The notes under the pieces were generated by a model. That model was not told the origin of the DNA, ran no database searches, and worked only from the letters and a program-made list of their open reading frames with translations. Below, in pieces: positions 11,281 to 21,751 of a stretch of 64,000 bases of DNA. The first letter of the stretch is position 1; the number at the start of each line of letters is the position of its first letter. Position numbers and translations under genes: made by a program. Origin of the DNA: Arion vulgaris (Eukaryota; Mollusca; Gastropoda; Stylommatophora; Arionidae); the NCBI GenBank assembly GCA_020796225.1, contig CM036758.1:27327897-27391896 (forward strand), given 5' to 3'.

Positions 11281-11505
11281 CTTCTTCTTCTTCTTTTGTC
11301 GTCACACTGTTACCGGGTTGTTGCCCAGTGTCGTGGTTTTCTGTTTTTGTCTTGTGCTGTTCTGGAGGCGTGGCCGATTGTTATTTTTGCTCTTTCACAG
11401 GATTCTGCTATGCCATCTAACCATCTTTTCGTGGTCTTCCTCTTGCCTTCTTTCCCGATGCTCTGTTGTAGAAGACTCTGTATACTGTGGAGTTTGGATG
11501 CATAT
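11281..11505 (-). pseudogene. RTE-like LINE 3' end (subfamily A), triplet tail
   Basis: On the minus strand it encodes the GKKARGRPRK segment, then the same 3' UTR as 10450-10705, and terminates in a GAAGAAGAAG tail seen on the plus strand as CTTCTTCTTCTTCTT at 11280-11296. Ending in a short tandem repeat rather than poly(A) is typical of RTE-like LINEs. Confidence 0.75.
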
Positions 11506-11624
11506 TTAAACTATTGCTAGTTAACAACAGTCACTCACATATTTCTAACTATCATGTTAAATGTGGGTGCTAATTTTTTAAATATTTTCTTTTAAACCGA
11601 TCCAGAAGCACTTGAGCTTTCAGT

Positions 11625-11905
11625 TCTTCGGCTCAGTGCAGTGGACATCGTAACCCTTCGGCTCAGTGCCGTGGACATTGTAACCCTTCGGCTCAGTGCC
11701 GTGGACATTGTAACCCTTCGGCTCAGTGCAGTGGACATCGTAACCCTTCGGCTCAGTGCAGTGGACATCGTAACCCTTCGGCTCAGTGCCGTGGACATCG
11801 TAACCCTTCGGCTCAGTGCAGTGGACATCGTAACCCTTCGGCTCAGTGCCGTGGACATTGTAACCCTTCGGCTCAGTGCAGTGGACATCGTAACCCTTCG
11901 GTTCG
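11625..11905. repeat. 30-bp minisatellite, 9 units
   Basis: Units CTTCGGCTCAGTGCAGTGGA then CATCGTAACC, with C/A and T/C variants. The array runs into the 3' side of the SINE at 11906-12025, whose last block has the same word CGTAACCCTTCGGTTCGGTG. Since the period is a multiple of 3, open frames on both strands are artefacts. Confidence 0.92.
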
Positions 11906-12025
11906 GTGCCACGAACACCGTGAATCTGGTGAACCTGTGGCTTTTCTGCCAGTCCGCGGAATTGAACCCGCACTCACAGGGAGGTTGTCACCCGTAGTCC
12001 AACTCGCTACGAACACGCTGGGCAG
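11906..12025 (-). mobile_element. tRNA-headed SINE (family 2)
   Basis: On the minus strand there is an A-box-like GTAGCGAGTTGG (11999-12010) and a B-box-like GCGGGTTCAATTCC (near 11959-11971). A four-pair GCGG/CCGC stem surrounds the B-box loop. CTGCC at the 5' side can pair with GGCAG on the 3' side, like an acceptor stem. The downstream body becomes the 30-bp array. It is probably a SINE head rather than a functional tRNA: the D and anticodon arms do not fold well. Confidence 0.6.
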
Positions 12026-12299
12026 ACGGGCGTGAGTGCTAATAACAAATTATTAACCATTTTTCAGAAAACTAAAAACAATTCTAGTAGTGTTGAGGAG
12101 AGGTGGGAGGGTGGCACTTGCCCCACTTTGTCTTAACTATGGACATGCTCTGTTGTAAGTTGGTTTCTGGAATCATAACGATGCTGATCTCGTCAACTAA
12201 TGGTAATACAAAAGTTTAATAACAACTTAAGTATTATAGATATGGAAACATTAGTAATAACAATAGCATTAGATATACATATAGGGTGGTCACAGTTAT

Positions 12300-12545
12300 A
12301 TACACACATATGTAGACAGACATACACAGAAATACACACATACACACACATACATATACATACACAGAGGCGCATAGACACAGACATACACACACACACA
12401 CAGTCGCACACACAATCACACTCTGATACACACACACATAGACATATACACAGACACATACACACAGACACATACACGCAGACTCACACACAGACACGCA
12501 CGCATGTACATACACGCACAGACAAACAAACACATATACAAACAC
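12300..12545. repeat. ACACAT/ACAGACAC low-complexity tract (copy A)
   Basis: Degenerate (CA)n-type microsatellite with embedded TACATA and CAGACA words. The counterpart in copy B is 30010-30235. The long reading frames on both strands are low-complexity artefacts. Confidence 0.85.
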
Positions 12546-12647
12546 GAGATCCTAACTATAACTCTGGATACACTGTCCCGTCTACATTCTTGAGTCTTCT
12601 CCTTATTTTTACATGTTGTTCAAGAATTCTGGAGTTTGATTCAAATG

Positions 12648-13257
12648 CATGCATGCCTGGGCGATTTTTATGAAGTAACTGAGTTGCCCAAGCGTCAACT
12701 ACACCCTCTCGACCTCGCTGATAGAATCCAGAGGAGTGCAAGCACGACATCTGGTATCAGTTCGGTTGCAGAAGCTGCCGGTAGGACATCACTTGATGCC
12801 TGTCCGCCTTAGGGGCTCCGCTCCGGATTTTCTGTTTGGGTTTACTCCCATAGCCTTTGCCTCTCCCGAGGCTCCACAAGGCAGTGGGGCTATTTGCCCA
12901 TAGCTGGGGTCTGGATCTTGGATATCAGGGTAAATCCACTGATATCACAAGTCTGGGGGCCAGACCTCCACCGATATTTTTGACAGGTTAACTCCCAAAG
13001 GACCAAAAAAAAAAAAAAAAAAAAAAAAACAATCCTGACCTAGGGAAGTCCATCTACCTAGGCGAACCATTGCCCCGTTAGCCTTTGACCTCACGGTCAA
13101 AGTTTTCCGGTCTACACCGCTGGGAGGTGGGGTTGACTTGTGTGTTCTGAGGGTCATCAGCAGGCTACTAATTTCACTTTTCGCCCTCCTAAGAGAGACT
13201 AGCCGATCCCAACCCTGCCAGTGCAAGGCTAGGCTCAGGACACACCTTGTAGACCAA
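12648..13257. mobile_element. 610-bp insertion with a 9-bp TSD, absent from copy B
   Basis: The insert is flanked by ATTCAAATG at 12639-12647 and 13258-13266. Copy B has one uninterrupted ATTCAAATG at 30327-30335, so both the insert and its target site are directly defined. It contains an A-run of about 26 bases at 13003-13029 and the word CCCATAGCTGGGG, also present near 28733 in the 5' region of a LINE. No protein domain is seen. It is probably a non-autonomous retroelement or a piece of LINE 5' UTR, possibly with a second insertion at the A-run. Confidence 0.8.
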
Positions 13258-13369
13258 ATTCAAATGATTCTGATAAATACTTTGTACATAATATCTAGAA
13301 GAAATGTGACTCTATAATTGTTGCATTCGTTTCTATTGTATTTATTGTTGCATATTGCTACATTATTAA

Positions 13370-13690
13370 AAGAAAACCTGTCGCTACTGACTAGAGTACG
13401 CTTTCATGCACCGAATACATCGAACGACAACAAATGCAGTGATTTGGACATAGAATATAACCAATCACCAACAATAGCATACAATAAAAAGAGATCAGGT
13501 ACTAGAGCTAAGGGAAGACCAAGAAAAAGATGGAAGACAATATCAAGACGACACTACATAAACACGGATATAACACATCAAGGGCGATTCATCTGGACAT
13601 ATAAAGCAAATTAAAGCTCCTACCCCTACGCTTAACGGCAAGAGTGGACAGCCATCATCTACCTGGGGAAAGACAATAGACAATAGTACC
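13370..13690 (+). pseudogene. RTE-like LINE 3' end (subfamily C), copy A
   Basis: Encodes broken pieces of the C-terminal region matched intact at 43149-43682 (minus): the FIERQQMQWFGHL region, the KGRPRKRW motif, and the end of the frame near 13640. It closes with a short GACAATA-repeat tail at 13673-13690. The counterpart in copy B is 32590-33110. Confidence 0.7.
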
Positions 13691-14320
13691 GCTTGTTAGG
13701 GCGATGTAGAACAGGTGGGACGAGAGCATGATAAATTTAATGGCTGCATGACTAGCGCAGGCGCACGAAGCTGTTCAGGTTAGGACTTTTTATTTATGCC
13801 CACAACAGAAAAAAATCCTTGGCATTACCGTGAATTGAACTTGTATCTACCAAACATTTGATCAAATGCTTTCCTTATGACTTGACTTAAAAGTGTACTA
13901 AGACAAATATGGTGAAATCAGAAGGTATGACGTCATTGCTTTCTATCTTGTCCTACCATTGTATGTCATCCAACACTGTAGAGACGACATTTTCTTCATT
14001 AAACTAAATCTCAGACTCATTTTTAACCGATCATTTCATCTTTTGTTGTTTATCATTCGTTAACACATCGTCAATCAATTTATTGAACTACCATTTTAGG
14101 GGATCTAAGTGCAGTCAGAGTGTGTCTGTTGTGCATTGATATTCTTCTTTGCTTTCAATTTCGTATGCTCGTCTAAGCCATGAGATGGGTTGCTTCTATG
14201 AAGCTACATGTCAGTTGGAGTTCCTCAAGAGTTCCCCATAGCTTGCTCTGTTTCGTGAAGCTTCGTTCATGAGATTATGTCTGATTACCCTTGATAGCTG
14301 TAATATGAATTCATAAAAGA
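13691..14320. other. Copy-A-only segment, nothing recognised
   Basis: About 630 bases between the LINE tail and the SINE tail block. In copy B the flanks are nearly adjacent (around 33095-33115). No transposon domain, terminal repeat or TSD was recognised, so insertion in A or deletion in B cannot be decided here. Confidence 0.5.
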
Positions 14321-14324
14321 AAAA

Positions 14325-15035
14325 TGCTATTCCTACAAACATTTTTTTACCATCTTAAAAATTACATCGGGAAGCCCTCGTCGGTGCTACGGAGTTCGTA
14401 TACTACCGCTGATATCGTTCTGTGTAAGAAAGAAATAGTAGAACACATGAATATTCACTGAAGTGCATTGATGATGATTCTATCCCTCAGTGAATCAACT
14501 GTAATAATTTCTCATCAACGAATCTCAGACACGGCTTGTGTCTTCTCTGTCTGTCTAGTTATTGAAGGTAGCGTTTTGATCGTATTCTGCAGGTGCATCC
14601 AGTTTTCTATAAAGGGGGCACTAAGAAACGGTGCTCGCCTCAAGCTCAGAAAGTGTCCGCTTCGCGTCCCATATGGAAAGTTCTGTTTTTCTTCTAAGTG
14701 ATTTGTAATTTCATTGTTTGTGATATCGAGTGCCTAGTCCTATCTGAAAAATTATGAAAATCGTAGGTTCAGTGTTTTAGTCGAGGACGTTAAAAATATT
14801 TATCAGTTGTTAATCGATAAACAGGCTGAAATTCCACTTCCCGGCACAAAAAAATAAAAAGAAACTTATTCAAACGTTTAATAATTCTCAAAACTTATAT
14901 CCTCTACCTATTCAGTTCTACGCAGTACGTGCACTGTCGTGGAGATCTTTATGTAAGAAATAGATCTACAGCGAAATGATTACTTAATTAAAGTGAAATG
15001 CTGATGGTCCTATCAATCATCTAATCAATCAGTCA
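14325..15035 (+). mobile_element. SINE family 1 tail plus a related full SINE, copy A
   Basis: 14325-14480 is a tail block (TACGGAGTTCGT..., CTGTGTAAGAAAGAAATAG, GAAGTGCATTGATG). 14610-15035 is a second SINE with a B-box-like GCTTCGCGTCCC, the CTAGTCCTATCTGA block, the AGGACGTTAAAAA block and its own tail (CAGTACGTGCACTGTCGTGG, GTGAAATGCTGATGGTCC). Copy B has the same pair at 33115-33830. Confidence 0.65.
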
Positions 15036-15770
15036 GTCCTGTTCTTCATAGAGATGCCGATGAGTGTCAATTCGTCTCTCGTAAATGTCCCTATTTTGTT
15101 TGAACAATTCTGGTTCCGATATTTTGTACAGAAACATGAAACCTACTGGAACATGATGATAAAGCATCACCCACGATTACCACTGACAATTATAAATTTA
15201 CAACGGTATGAAGGTATGTGTGTATGTATCTACATATTTAAGGATCGTCATCAATCACACAAAATATCACTAGGCACAGAAATCTATATCTTTATTGATA
15301 AAACAATTATAATCTTAATACGAATGAAAGCACGAATACTGAAATATAAAAAAAAAAACTAATCGTAAAAACTAAACTCATGATTTACAACTCTGAAGTA
15401 GTCAGCATACTTCTATATGACACTTAGACATAATTAATCTACGTTAAACAAGAGAAGATAGCAATACATTCTCACCATCGTCTCATATGTTTCATTCTTG
15501 TCATTTCATTTAAAGATAAATGTGTCAAATATCTCTGTGCTATCACGAGCTGCATTGCAGACTTGTACACCATGCCCAGATAGCGAAGACTTTGCCATGT
15601 ATATCGCATTCATAAGATATCATTTACGATTAGCTTGTGGAGAAGAAGAGAGCAGCTGGAGGACTACAATTAAAGTTTAAGGATGTGTACATACGTTATA
15701 TGTTAGTTAACTTTCGTAGTGTCATGTGACAAATGTGTCTTCTACAAGGATTCTCCATGCTAATTATGTC
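15036..15770. other. Duplicated unique sequence with a conserved 60-codon frame (copy A)
   Basis: Ordinary-looking DNA shared with 33830-34560. A 60-codon open frame at 15498-15680 (starting MSFHLKINVS) is identical, base for base as far as I can see, to 34287-34469. At the low overall divergence of the copies this is not strong evidence for coding. No protein family was recognised. Confidence 0.3.
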
Positions 15771-15915
15771 TTTTGTCACATTCAGCGCAGTATTATTCCA
15801 TGTCAACGATATTCTTTCTCTTATCACATTCAGCGCAGTATTATTCCATGTCAACGATATTCTTTCTCTTGTCATATTCAGCGCAGTATTATTCCATGTC
15901 AACGATATTCTGTAC
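15771..15915. repeat. 48-bp tandem repeat, 3 units (copy A)
   Basis: Three units containing CAGCGCAGTATTATTCCATG and TCAACGATATTC. The same three-unit array is in copy B (34560-34704), so this array predates the duplication. Confidence 0.85.
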
Positions 15916-16039
15916 AAAAGCTTTCTTTAACGAATGACTCCTTATGCAGTGTCATCAAGAGAATATGTCTGGAGTGCTATGATGATAGTCCACATATAAC
16001 TGATAACTAATCACGAGAATAAGGACACCTTCATCCAAA

Positions 16040-16240
16040 AGTAGCGCTGGAGATGCAACGGATATGAAATACGCATGAAGACCAACTCTGTCTCAAAAAC
16101 TTCACTAAGATGGACACCAGAAGTTAAACAAAGACGTGAAAGACATAAAAAATACTGGAGGAGAACAGTAGAACAGGAACTGAAAGAAATGAAACACAAC
16201 TGGAACAGAATACACAGGACGGTCAAAAACAGAAGAATAA
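16040..16240 (+). pseudogene. LINE 3'-end relic (copy A)
   Basis: Encodes an eroded LINE C-terminus with a WRRTVEQELKEM motif, the common ending of several animal LINE families. The copy B equivalent is 36940-37145, where it has a stop in the same region. It is followed by a GA microsatellite at 16288-16325. Confidence 0.6.
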
Positions 16241-16287
16241 CAAGCATTTGTTTATGCTCTAAGTTCCAAAGGATAGATCGTGGGAGA

Positions 16288-16325
16288 GAGATAGAGAGGG
16301 AGAGAGAGAGAGAGAGAGAAAGAGA
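16288..16325. repeat. (GA)n microsatellite (copy A)
   Basis: Short GAGA tract. The counterpart at 37187-37222 in copy B is longer. Confidence 0.85.
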
Positions 16326-17062
16326 TTATGTACCTTCCATTGCGAGTCTCTAATTTCTTTATGTGCTTAATCTGCATTATCAATTGTAAAATGTTTATGT
16401 ATTTAAAAATCTATTTTTCTCTCTAAAAGAAGACAATTAGAAGGTGAGAGAGATACTAGTCCATACAAAATTATCGTTGCTCGCAATTGTCATTTGTGAG
16501 TATGATACAAATATTTGTCTATACAACAAATCAACAAACTGGCTGGGATATTATCAAAACAGTCGTGAATAGTTAAGCCCGCAGACCCACTCCAAAAGAC
16601 GCTATTAGTATCTGTTCAACTTTATCGGTTTGTTACAATTTACATTGTGTCAAGAACATTCAACAACTCTCTAGAACAACTGGATGGGTTGTTATCGAGA
16701 CAGACAGGGAAGGTCAATTGTTTAGAATCACGGGATGAGTAGCTATCCAGTTGTTGAACAACTACGTGAAGACTGTAATAGCATATTGTTTATAGAACAA
16801 TTGAGAAGGTCAACGAGAAAGTGTATCATAGATTTGAAAAGTTTTATTTCAATTTTATGAGAGCTCTTCCAAATTACAAAATATGTTGTTACCAAATTTA
16901 GCAGGTTGATAAAATTATCTTGAATGTTGAGTGCAACATTTATCAAATCTTCAAAAACGTTATAAATTATTGATGGACAGAACTAGTTAAAAGTAATAAC
17001 AAAAGACAAGAATATTATCAATATATTTTTATCTGAACTGTTGATATTGCATTTTATAATAC
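16326..17062. other. Duplicated unique sequence, no gene seen
   Basis: A/T-rich DNA nearly identical to 37223-37965 in copy B. The two copies part exactly where the mariner element starts in copy A. Confidence 0.5.
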
Positions 17063-17537
17063 TAGGCGTGTTCAAATGAAAACGGACTTGTGGATTTATT
17101 TAAAAGTATCATTCGCAAATTAACAGTTTCAACGGAATTAAACAAAGCAACCACTTATGAATAAGAATGCACCTGGGTTCATTAGAAAAAATCTCCGTAT
17201 GCATTTAGGCAAGCATCCCACTGTTTAGGTAGACGTCGAATGCTGTCCGAGAAAAAGGTGCGTGGCTGCTCACTGAACCATGTGGTCACCGCTCTCTTCA
17301 CGTCTGCGTCGCTGTTGAATTGCTGTCCCTTTAGTGCTTTCTTCAACGGTCCGAACAAATGGAAATCACACAGGGACAAATCGGGGGTATAGACTGGGTG
17401 ATGAAGAACTTCCCAATTCTTCTTTGCCAATGTTTCCTGCACAATTTTTGCGACGTTCGGACGAGCGTTGTCGTGGAGAAGAATCACACATTGAGAAAGC
17501 TTGCCTGGTCGCTTAGCCTTGATGGCCTTATGGGACA
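17063..17537 (-). pseudogene. Tc1/mariner transposase, C-terminal fragment (mariner D,D34D type)
   Basis: On the minus strand the frame (about 17182-17537) encodes the catalytic C-terminal half of a mariner-type transposase. It has HDNARP carrying the second Asp and YTPDLSLCDFHLF carrying the third, with 34 residues between the two Asp, the mariner spacing. A terminal inverted repeat appears to start at 17065 (GGCGTGTTCAAATG) next to a TA dinucleotide, the mariner target. The N-terminal half and the other TIR are gone: the frame breaks into the 14-bp minisatellite at 17538. Copy B lacks it. The apparent 967-residue frame joining transposase and satellite is an artefact. Confidence 0.85.
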
Positions 17538-20500
17538 TGATATAGTGACATGGAGATAGTGACATGGAGATAGTGACATGGAGATAGTGACATGGAGATA
17601 GTGACAAGGAGATAGTGACATGGAGATAGTAACATGGAGATAGTGACATGGAGATAGTAACATGGAGATAGTGACATGGAGATAGTAACATGGAGATAGT
17701 GACATGGAGATAGTGACATGGAGATAGTAACATGGAGATAGTAACATGGAGATAGTGACATGTAGATGGTGACATGGAGATAGTGACATGGAGATAGTGA
17801 CATGGAGATAGTAACATTGAGATAGTGAAATGGAGATAGTGACATGGAGATAGTGACATGGAGATAGTGACATGGAGATAGTGACATGGAGATAGTGACA
17901 TGGAGATAGTGACATGGAGATAGTAACATGGAGATAGTGACATGGAGATAGTGACATGGAGATAGTAACATTGAGATAGTGACATGGAGATAGTGACATG
18001 GAGATAGCGACATGGAGATAGCAACATGGAGATAGTAACATGGAGATAGTGACATGGAGATGGTGGCATGGAGATAGTGACATGGAGATAGTGACATGGA
18101 GATAGTGACATGGAGATAGTAACATGGAGATAGTGACATGGAGATAGTAACATGGAGATAGTGACATGGAGATAGTAACATGGAGATAGTAACATGGAGA
18201 TAGTGACATGGAGATAGTGACATGGAGATAGTGACATGGAGATAGTAACATGGAGATAGTGACATGGAGATAGTGACATGGAGATAGTGACATGGAGATA
18301 GTGACATGGAGATAGTAACATTGAGATAGTGACATGGAGATAGTGACATGGAAATAGTGACATGGAGATAGTGACATGGAGACAGTGACATTGAGATAGT
18401 GACATGGAGATAGCAACATGGAGATAGTGACATGGAGATAGTGACATGGAGATAGTAACATTGAGATAGTGACATGGAGATAGTAACATGGAGATAGTAA
18501 CATGGAGATAGTGACATGGAGATAGTAACATTGAGATAGTGACATGGAGATAGTGACATGGAGATAGTGACATGGAGATAGTGACATGGAGATAGTAACA
18601 ATGAGATAGTGACATGGAGATAGTATCATGGAGATAGTGACATGGAGATAGTGACATGGAGATAGTGACATGGAGATAGTGACATGGAGATAGTAACATG
18701 GAGATAGTGACATTGAGATAGTGACATGAAGATAGTGACATGGAGATATTGACATAGAGATAGTGACATAAAGATAATGATATGGAGATTGTGACATGGA
18801 GATAGTGACATGGAGATAGTGACATGGAGATAGTGACATGGAGATAGTGACATGGAGATAGTGACATGGAGATAGTGACATGGAGATAGTAACATGGAGA
18901 TAGTGACATGGAGATAGTAACATGGAGATAGTGACATGGAGATAGTAACATGGAGATAGTGACATGGAGATAGTGACATGGAGATAGTAACATGGAGATA
19001 GTAACATGGAGATAGTGACATGTAGATGGTGACATGGAGATAGTGACATGGAGATAGTGACATGGAGATAGTAACATTGAGATAGTGAAATGGAGATAGT
19101 GACATGGAGATAGTGACATGGAGATAGTGACATGGAGATAGTGACATGGAGATAGTGACATGGAGATAGTGACATGGAGATAGTAACATGGAGATAGTGA
19201 CATGGAGATAGTGACATGGAGATAGTAACATTGAGATAGTGACATGGAGATAGTGACATGGAGATAGCGACATGGAGATAGCAACATGGAGATAGTAACA
19301 TGGAGATAGTGACATGGAGATGGTGACATGGAGATAGTGACATGGAGATAGTGACATGGAGATAGTGACATGGAGATAGTAACATGGAGATAGTGACATG
19401 GAGATAGTAACATGGAGATAGTGACATGGAGATAGTAACATGGAGATAGTAACATGGAGATAGTGACATGGAGATAGTGACATGGAGATAGTGACATGGA
19501 GATAGTAACATGGAGATAGTGACATGGAGATAGTGACATGGAGATAGTGACATGGAGATAGTGACATGGAGATAGTAACATTGAGATAGTGACATGGAGA
19601 TAGTGACATGGAAATAGTGACATGGAGATAGTGACATGGAGACAGTGACATTGAGATAGTGACATGGAGATAGCAACATGGAGATAGTGACATGGAGATA
19701 GTGACATGGAGATAGTAACATTGAGATAGTGACATGGAGATAGTAACATGGAGATAGTAACATGGAGATAGTGACATGGAGATAGTAACATTGAGATAGT
19801 GACATGGAGATAGTGACATGGAGATAGTGACATGGAGATAGTGACATGGAGATAGTAACAATGAGATAGTGACATGGAGATAGTATCATGGAGATAGTGA
19901 CATGGAGATAGTGACATGGAGATAGTGACATGGAGATAGTGACATGGAGATAGTAACATGGAGATAGTGACATTGAGATAGTGACATGAAGATAGTGACA
20001 TGGAGATATTGACATAGAGATAGTGACATAAAGATAATGATATGGAGATTGTGACATGGAGATAGTGACATGGAGATAGTGACATGGAGATAGTGACATG
20101 GAGATAGTGACATAAAGATTATGATATGGAGATAGTGACATGGAGATAGTGACACGGAGATAGTGACATGGAGATAGTGACATAAAGATAATGATATGAG
20201 ATAGTGACATGGAGATAGTGACACGGAGATAGTGACATAAAGATAATGATATGGAGATAGTGACATGGAGATAGTGACATGGAGATAGTGACATGGAGAT
20301 AGTGACATGGTGATAGTGACATGGAGATAGTGAAATGGAGATAGTGACATGGAGATAGTGACATGGAGATAGTGACATGGAGATGGTGACATGGAGATGG
20401 TGACATGGAGATAGTGACATGGAGATAGTAACATGGAGATAGTGACATGGTGATAGTGACATGGAGATAGTGACATGGAGATAGTGACATGGAGATAGTG

Positions 20501-20600
20501 ACATGGAGATAGTGACATGGAGATAGTGACATGGAGATAGTGACATGGAGATAGTGACATGGAGAGTGACATGGAGATAGTGACATGGAGGTAGTGACAT
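17538..20600. repeat. 14-bp minisatellite upstream of receptor A, about 219 units
   Basis: Units GTGACATGGAGATA with single-base variants (GTAACA, CATTGAG, CATGTAGATGG). A block of 1260 bp (90 units) is repeated: about 17590-18845 and 18850-20105 share the same ordered variants, with only isolated differences (for example base 18065 G versus 19325 A). Since the unit lacks stops on the minus strand in all frames, reading frames of up to about 1000 codons arise by chance; they are not genes. Confidence 0.95.
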
Positions 20601-20741
20601 GTCTAATTGAAAAACAAAGATCTGATGTTTGAAATACAAACTAATAACTATAAATAAAAAAATGATATTGTTTAAATTGTTCACAAAGAATGTTATCAAA
20701 TAGTTTTTTAAATTTCATTTTGAAAATATGATAATCATGTA

Positions 20742-20756
20742 TATCTTCTCTACAGA
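20742..20756 (+). promoter_or_regulatory. Probable 3' splice site directly before the receptor A start codon
   Basis: TATCTTCTCTACAG ends one base before the ATG at 20757. Copy B keeps the same feature (TATCTCCTTCACAG before 46960) although the polypyrimidine bases differ. It suggests a 5' non-coding exon upstream, with the intron possibly containing the minisatellite. Confidence 0.55.
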
Positions 20757-21743
20757 ATGGATACTTTTAACACAAGTTATATATCTTCCCACGTCAGCAA
20801 TAATACAGTTTCGGGTGTGAGTGAAGAAATGCTATTACTGGAGTATCTCATGGCTTGTTTTATCACACCAGTTCTGTGTATATCTGGAATCCTCTTAAAC
20901 AGTTTCAGCATTGTCATCTTCTGCACTGAGAAACCGATTAGTGTCAACTCTATTACCCTCATACATTTAACAGTTTCCCAAATGTTATACTGTCTCTGTA
21001 CTATATGTAGTAATATATACTATGCGTTTGGGATCCACGACTTTGACCAACAGTATGTGGTGAGGTATAGTATGTTGCATCCTCTTCATGTCGTACTTAA
21101 TTATTGTGTCAACTTCTTCGTTTTCAAGAATTCAGTGGAACAGTTTATCGCCATCAAGTTCCCACTGAAAGTCAAACAACTTATCACTGTCAGCATTTCT
21201 AGTAAAATTTGTTGGTTTTATTGGATTTTTTCGGGTTTATTATCTCTTCCGAGCATTCCCAAAGTAATAGGACCTGTTTTGTGTCCTGGAGAAAGAGATT
21301 ATCGTCTTCCTGTTCCTGGGTGCATATCTAATTTTATAATACAGTACCACTTTCTATTATCTGTTCCAATGAGAGGCTTGCCAACAGTCGTTGTCATGTT
21401 CTGTACCATCTTGATGGTGCTTGAACTCAGAAAGTACAGTAGGAGACGTAAGACCTTGTCACGTGCCAGTCAAATGACTATTCTAACCACATCGGATCTC
21501 CGTAATATCAGAATTGCTATTGTAATGGGGTTCCTGCTTATTTTGGTGATATTTGCATCGGTAATACAATTTTTAATCACCGAATTAATTAAGTATTCTG
21601 AAAGTATGAATGAATTCGTAGCGTTGTATATGTTTAACATATTCTTGAATTTGTTCTATTGTTCGTGCAACTTTTGGGTCTGTGTCATACTAAACAGCAA
21701 GTTTCTTCTCAAATTATATCAACTATTTTGTTGGTCAAAGTAA
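20757..21743 (+). CDS. Rhodopsin-like (class A) 7TM receptor, chemosensory/peptide-type, copy A
   Basis: A 328-residue, single-exon receptor, probably on the cell surface, expected to signal through a heterotrimeric G protein. The short N-terminus has three N-glycosylation sequons (NTS near residue 5, then NNT). TM1 includes GILLNSFSIVIF, with the class A Asn. TM2 lacks the usual Asp (LTVSQ). TM3 ends in VEQFIAIKFPL, a variant of the DRY region in which Arg is replaced by Gln. A Cys pair candidate is present (TM3 side and CPGERDY in EL2). TM6 contains GFLLILVIFASVIQF. TM7 has NLFYCSCNFWVC in place of NPxxY. The C-tail is very short and ends CWSK. The degenerate motifs resemble the expanded chemosensory or FMRFamide-receptor-like sets of gastropods. 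The ligand is unknown. The start is supported by conservation in copy B and the adjacent splice site. Confidence 0.88.
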   Translation: MDTFNTSYISSHVSNNTVSGVSEEMLLLEYLMACFITPVLCISGILLNSFSIVIFCTEKPISVNSITLIHLTVSQMLYCLCTICSNIYYAFGIHDFDQQYVVRYSMLHPLHVVLNYCVNFFVFKNSVEQFIAIKFPLKVKQLITVSISSKICWFYWIFSGLLSLPSIPKVIGPVLCPGERDYRLPVPGCISNFIIQYHFLLSVPMRGLPTVVVMFCTILMVLELRKYSRRRKTLSRASQMTILTTSDLRNIRIAIVMGFLLILVIFASVIQFLITELIKYSESMNEFVALYMFNIFLNLFYCSCNFWVCVILNSKFLLKLYQLFCWSK

Positions 21744-21751
21744 AATCTGGG

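Noticed and set aside
11906..12025. Functional tRNA gene on the minus strand
   Set aside because: A- and B-box words and a partial acceptor pairing are present, but no sound cloverleaf forms and the sequence continues into a SINE body.
12200..12673. 157-residue His/Thr-rich protein
   Set aside because: Product of the ACACAT low-complexity tract; the opposite strand is also open.
17182..20699. Reading frames of about 1000 codons on the minus strand (SLSPCHYLHVTI-type repeats)
   Set aside because: They are translations of the 14-bp minisatellite, which lacks stops in all minus frames. They show no start context, domain or codon bias, and one runs by chance into the mariner fragment.
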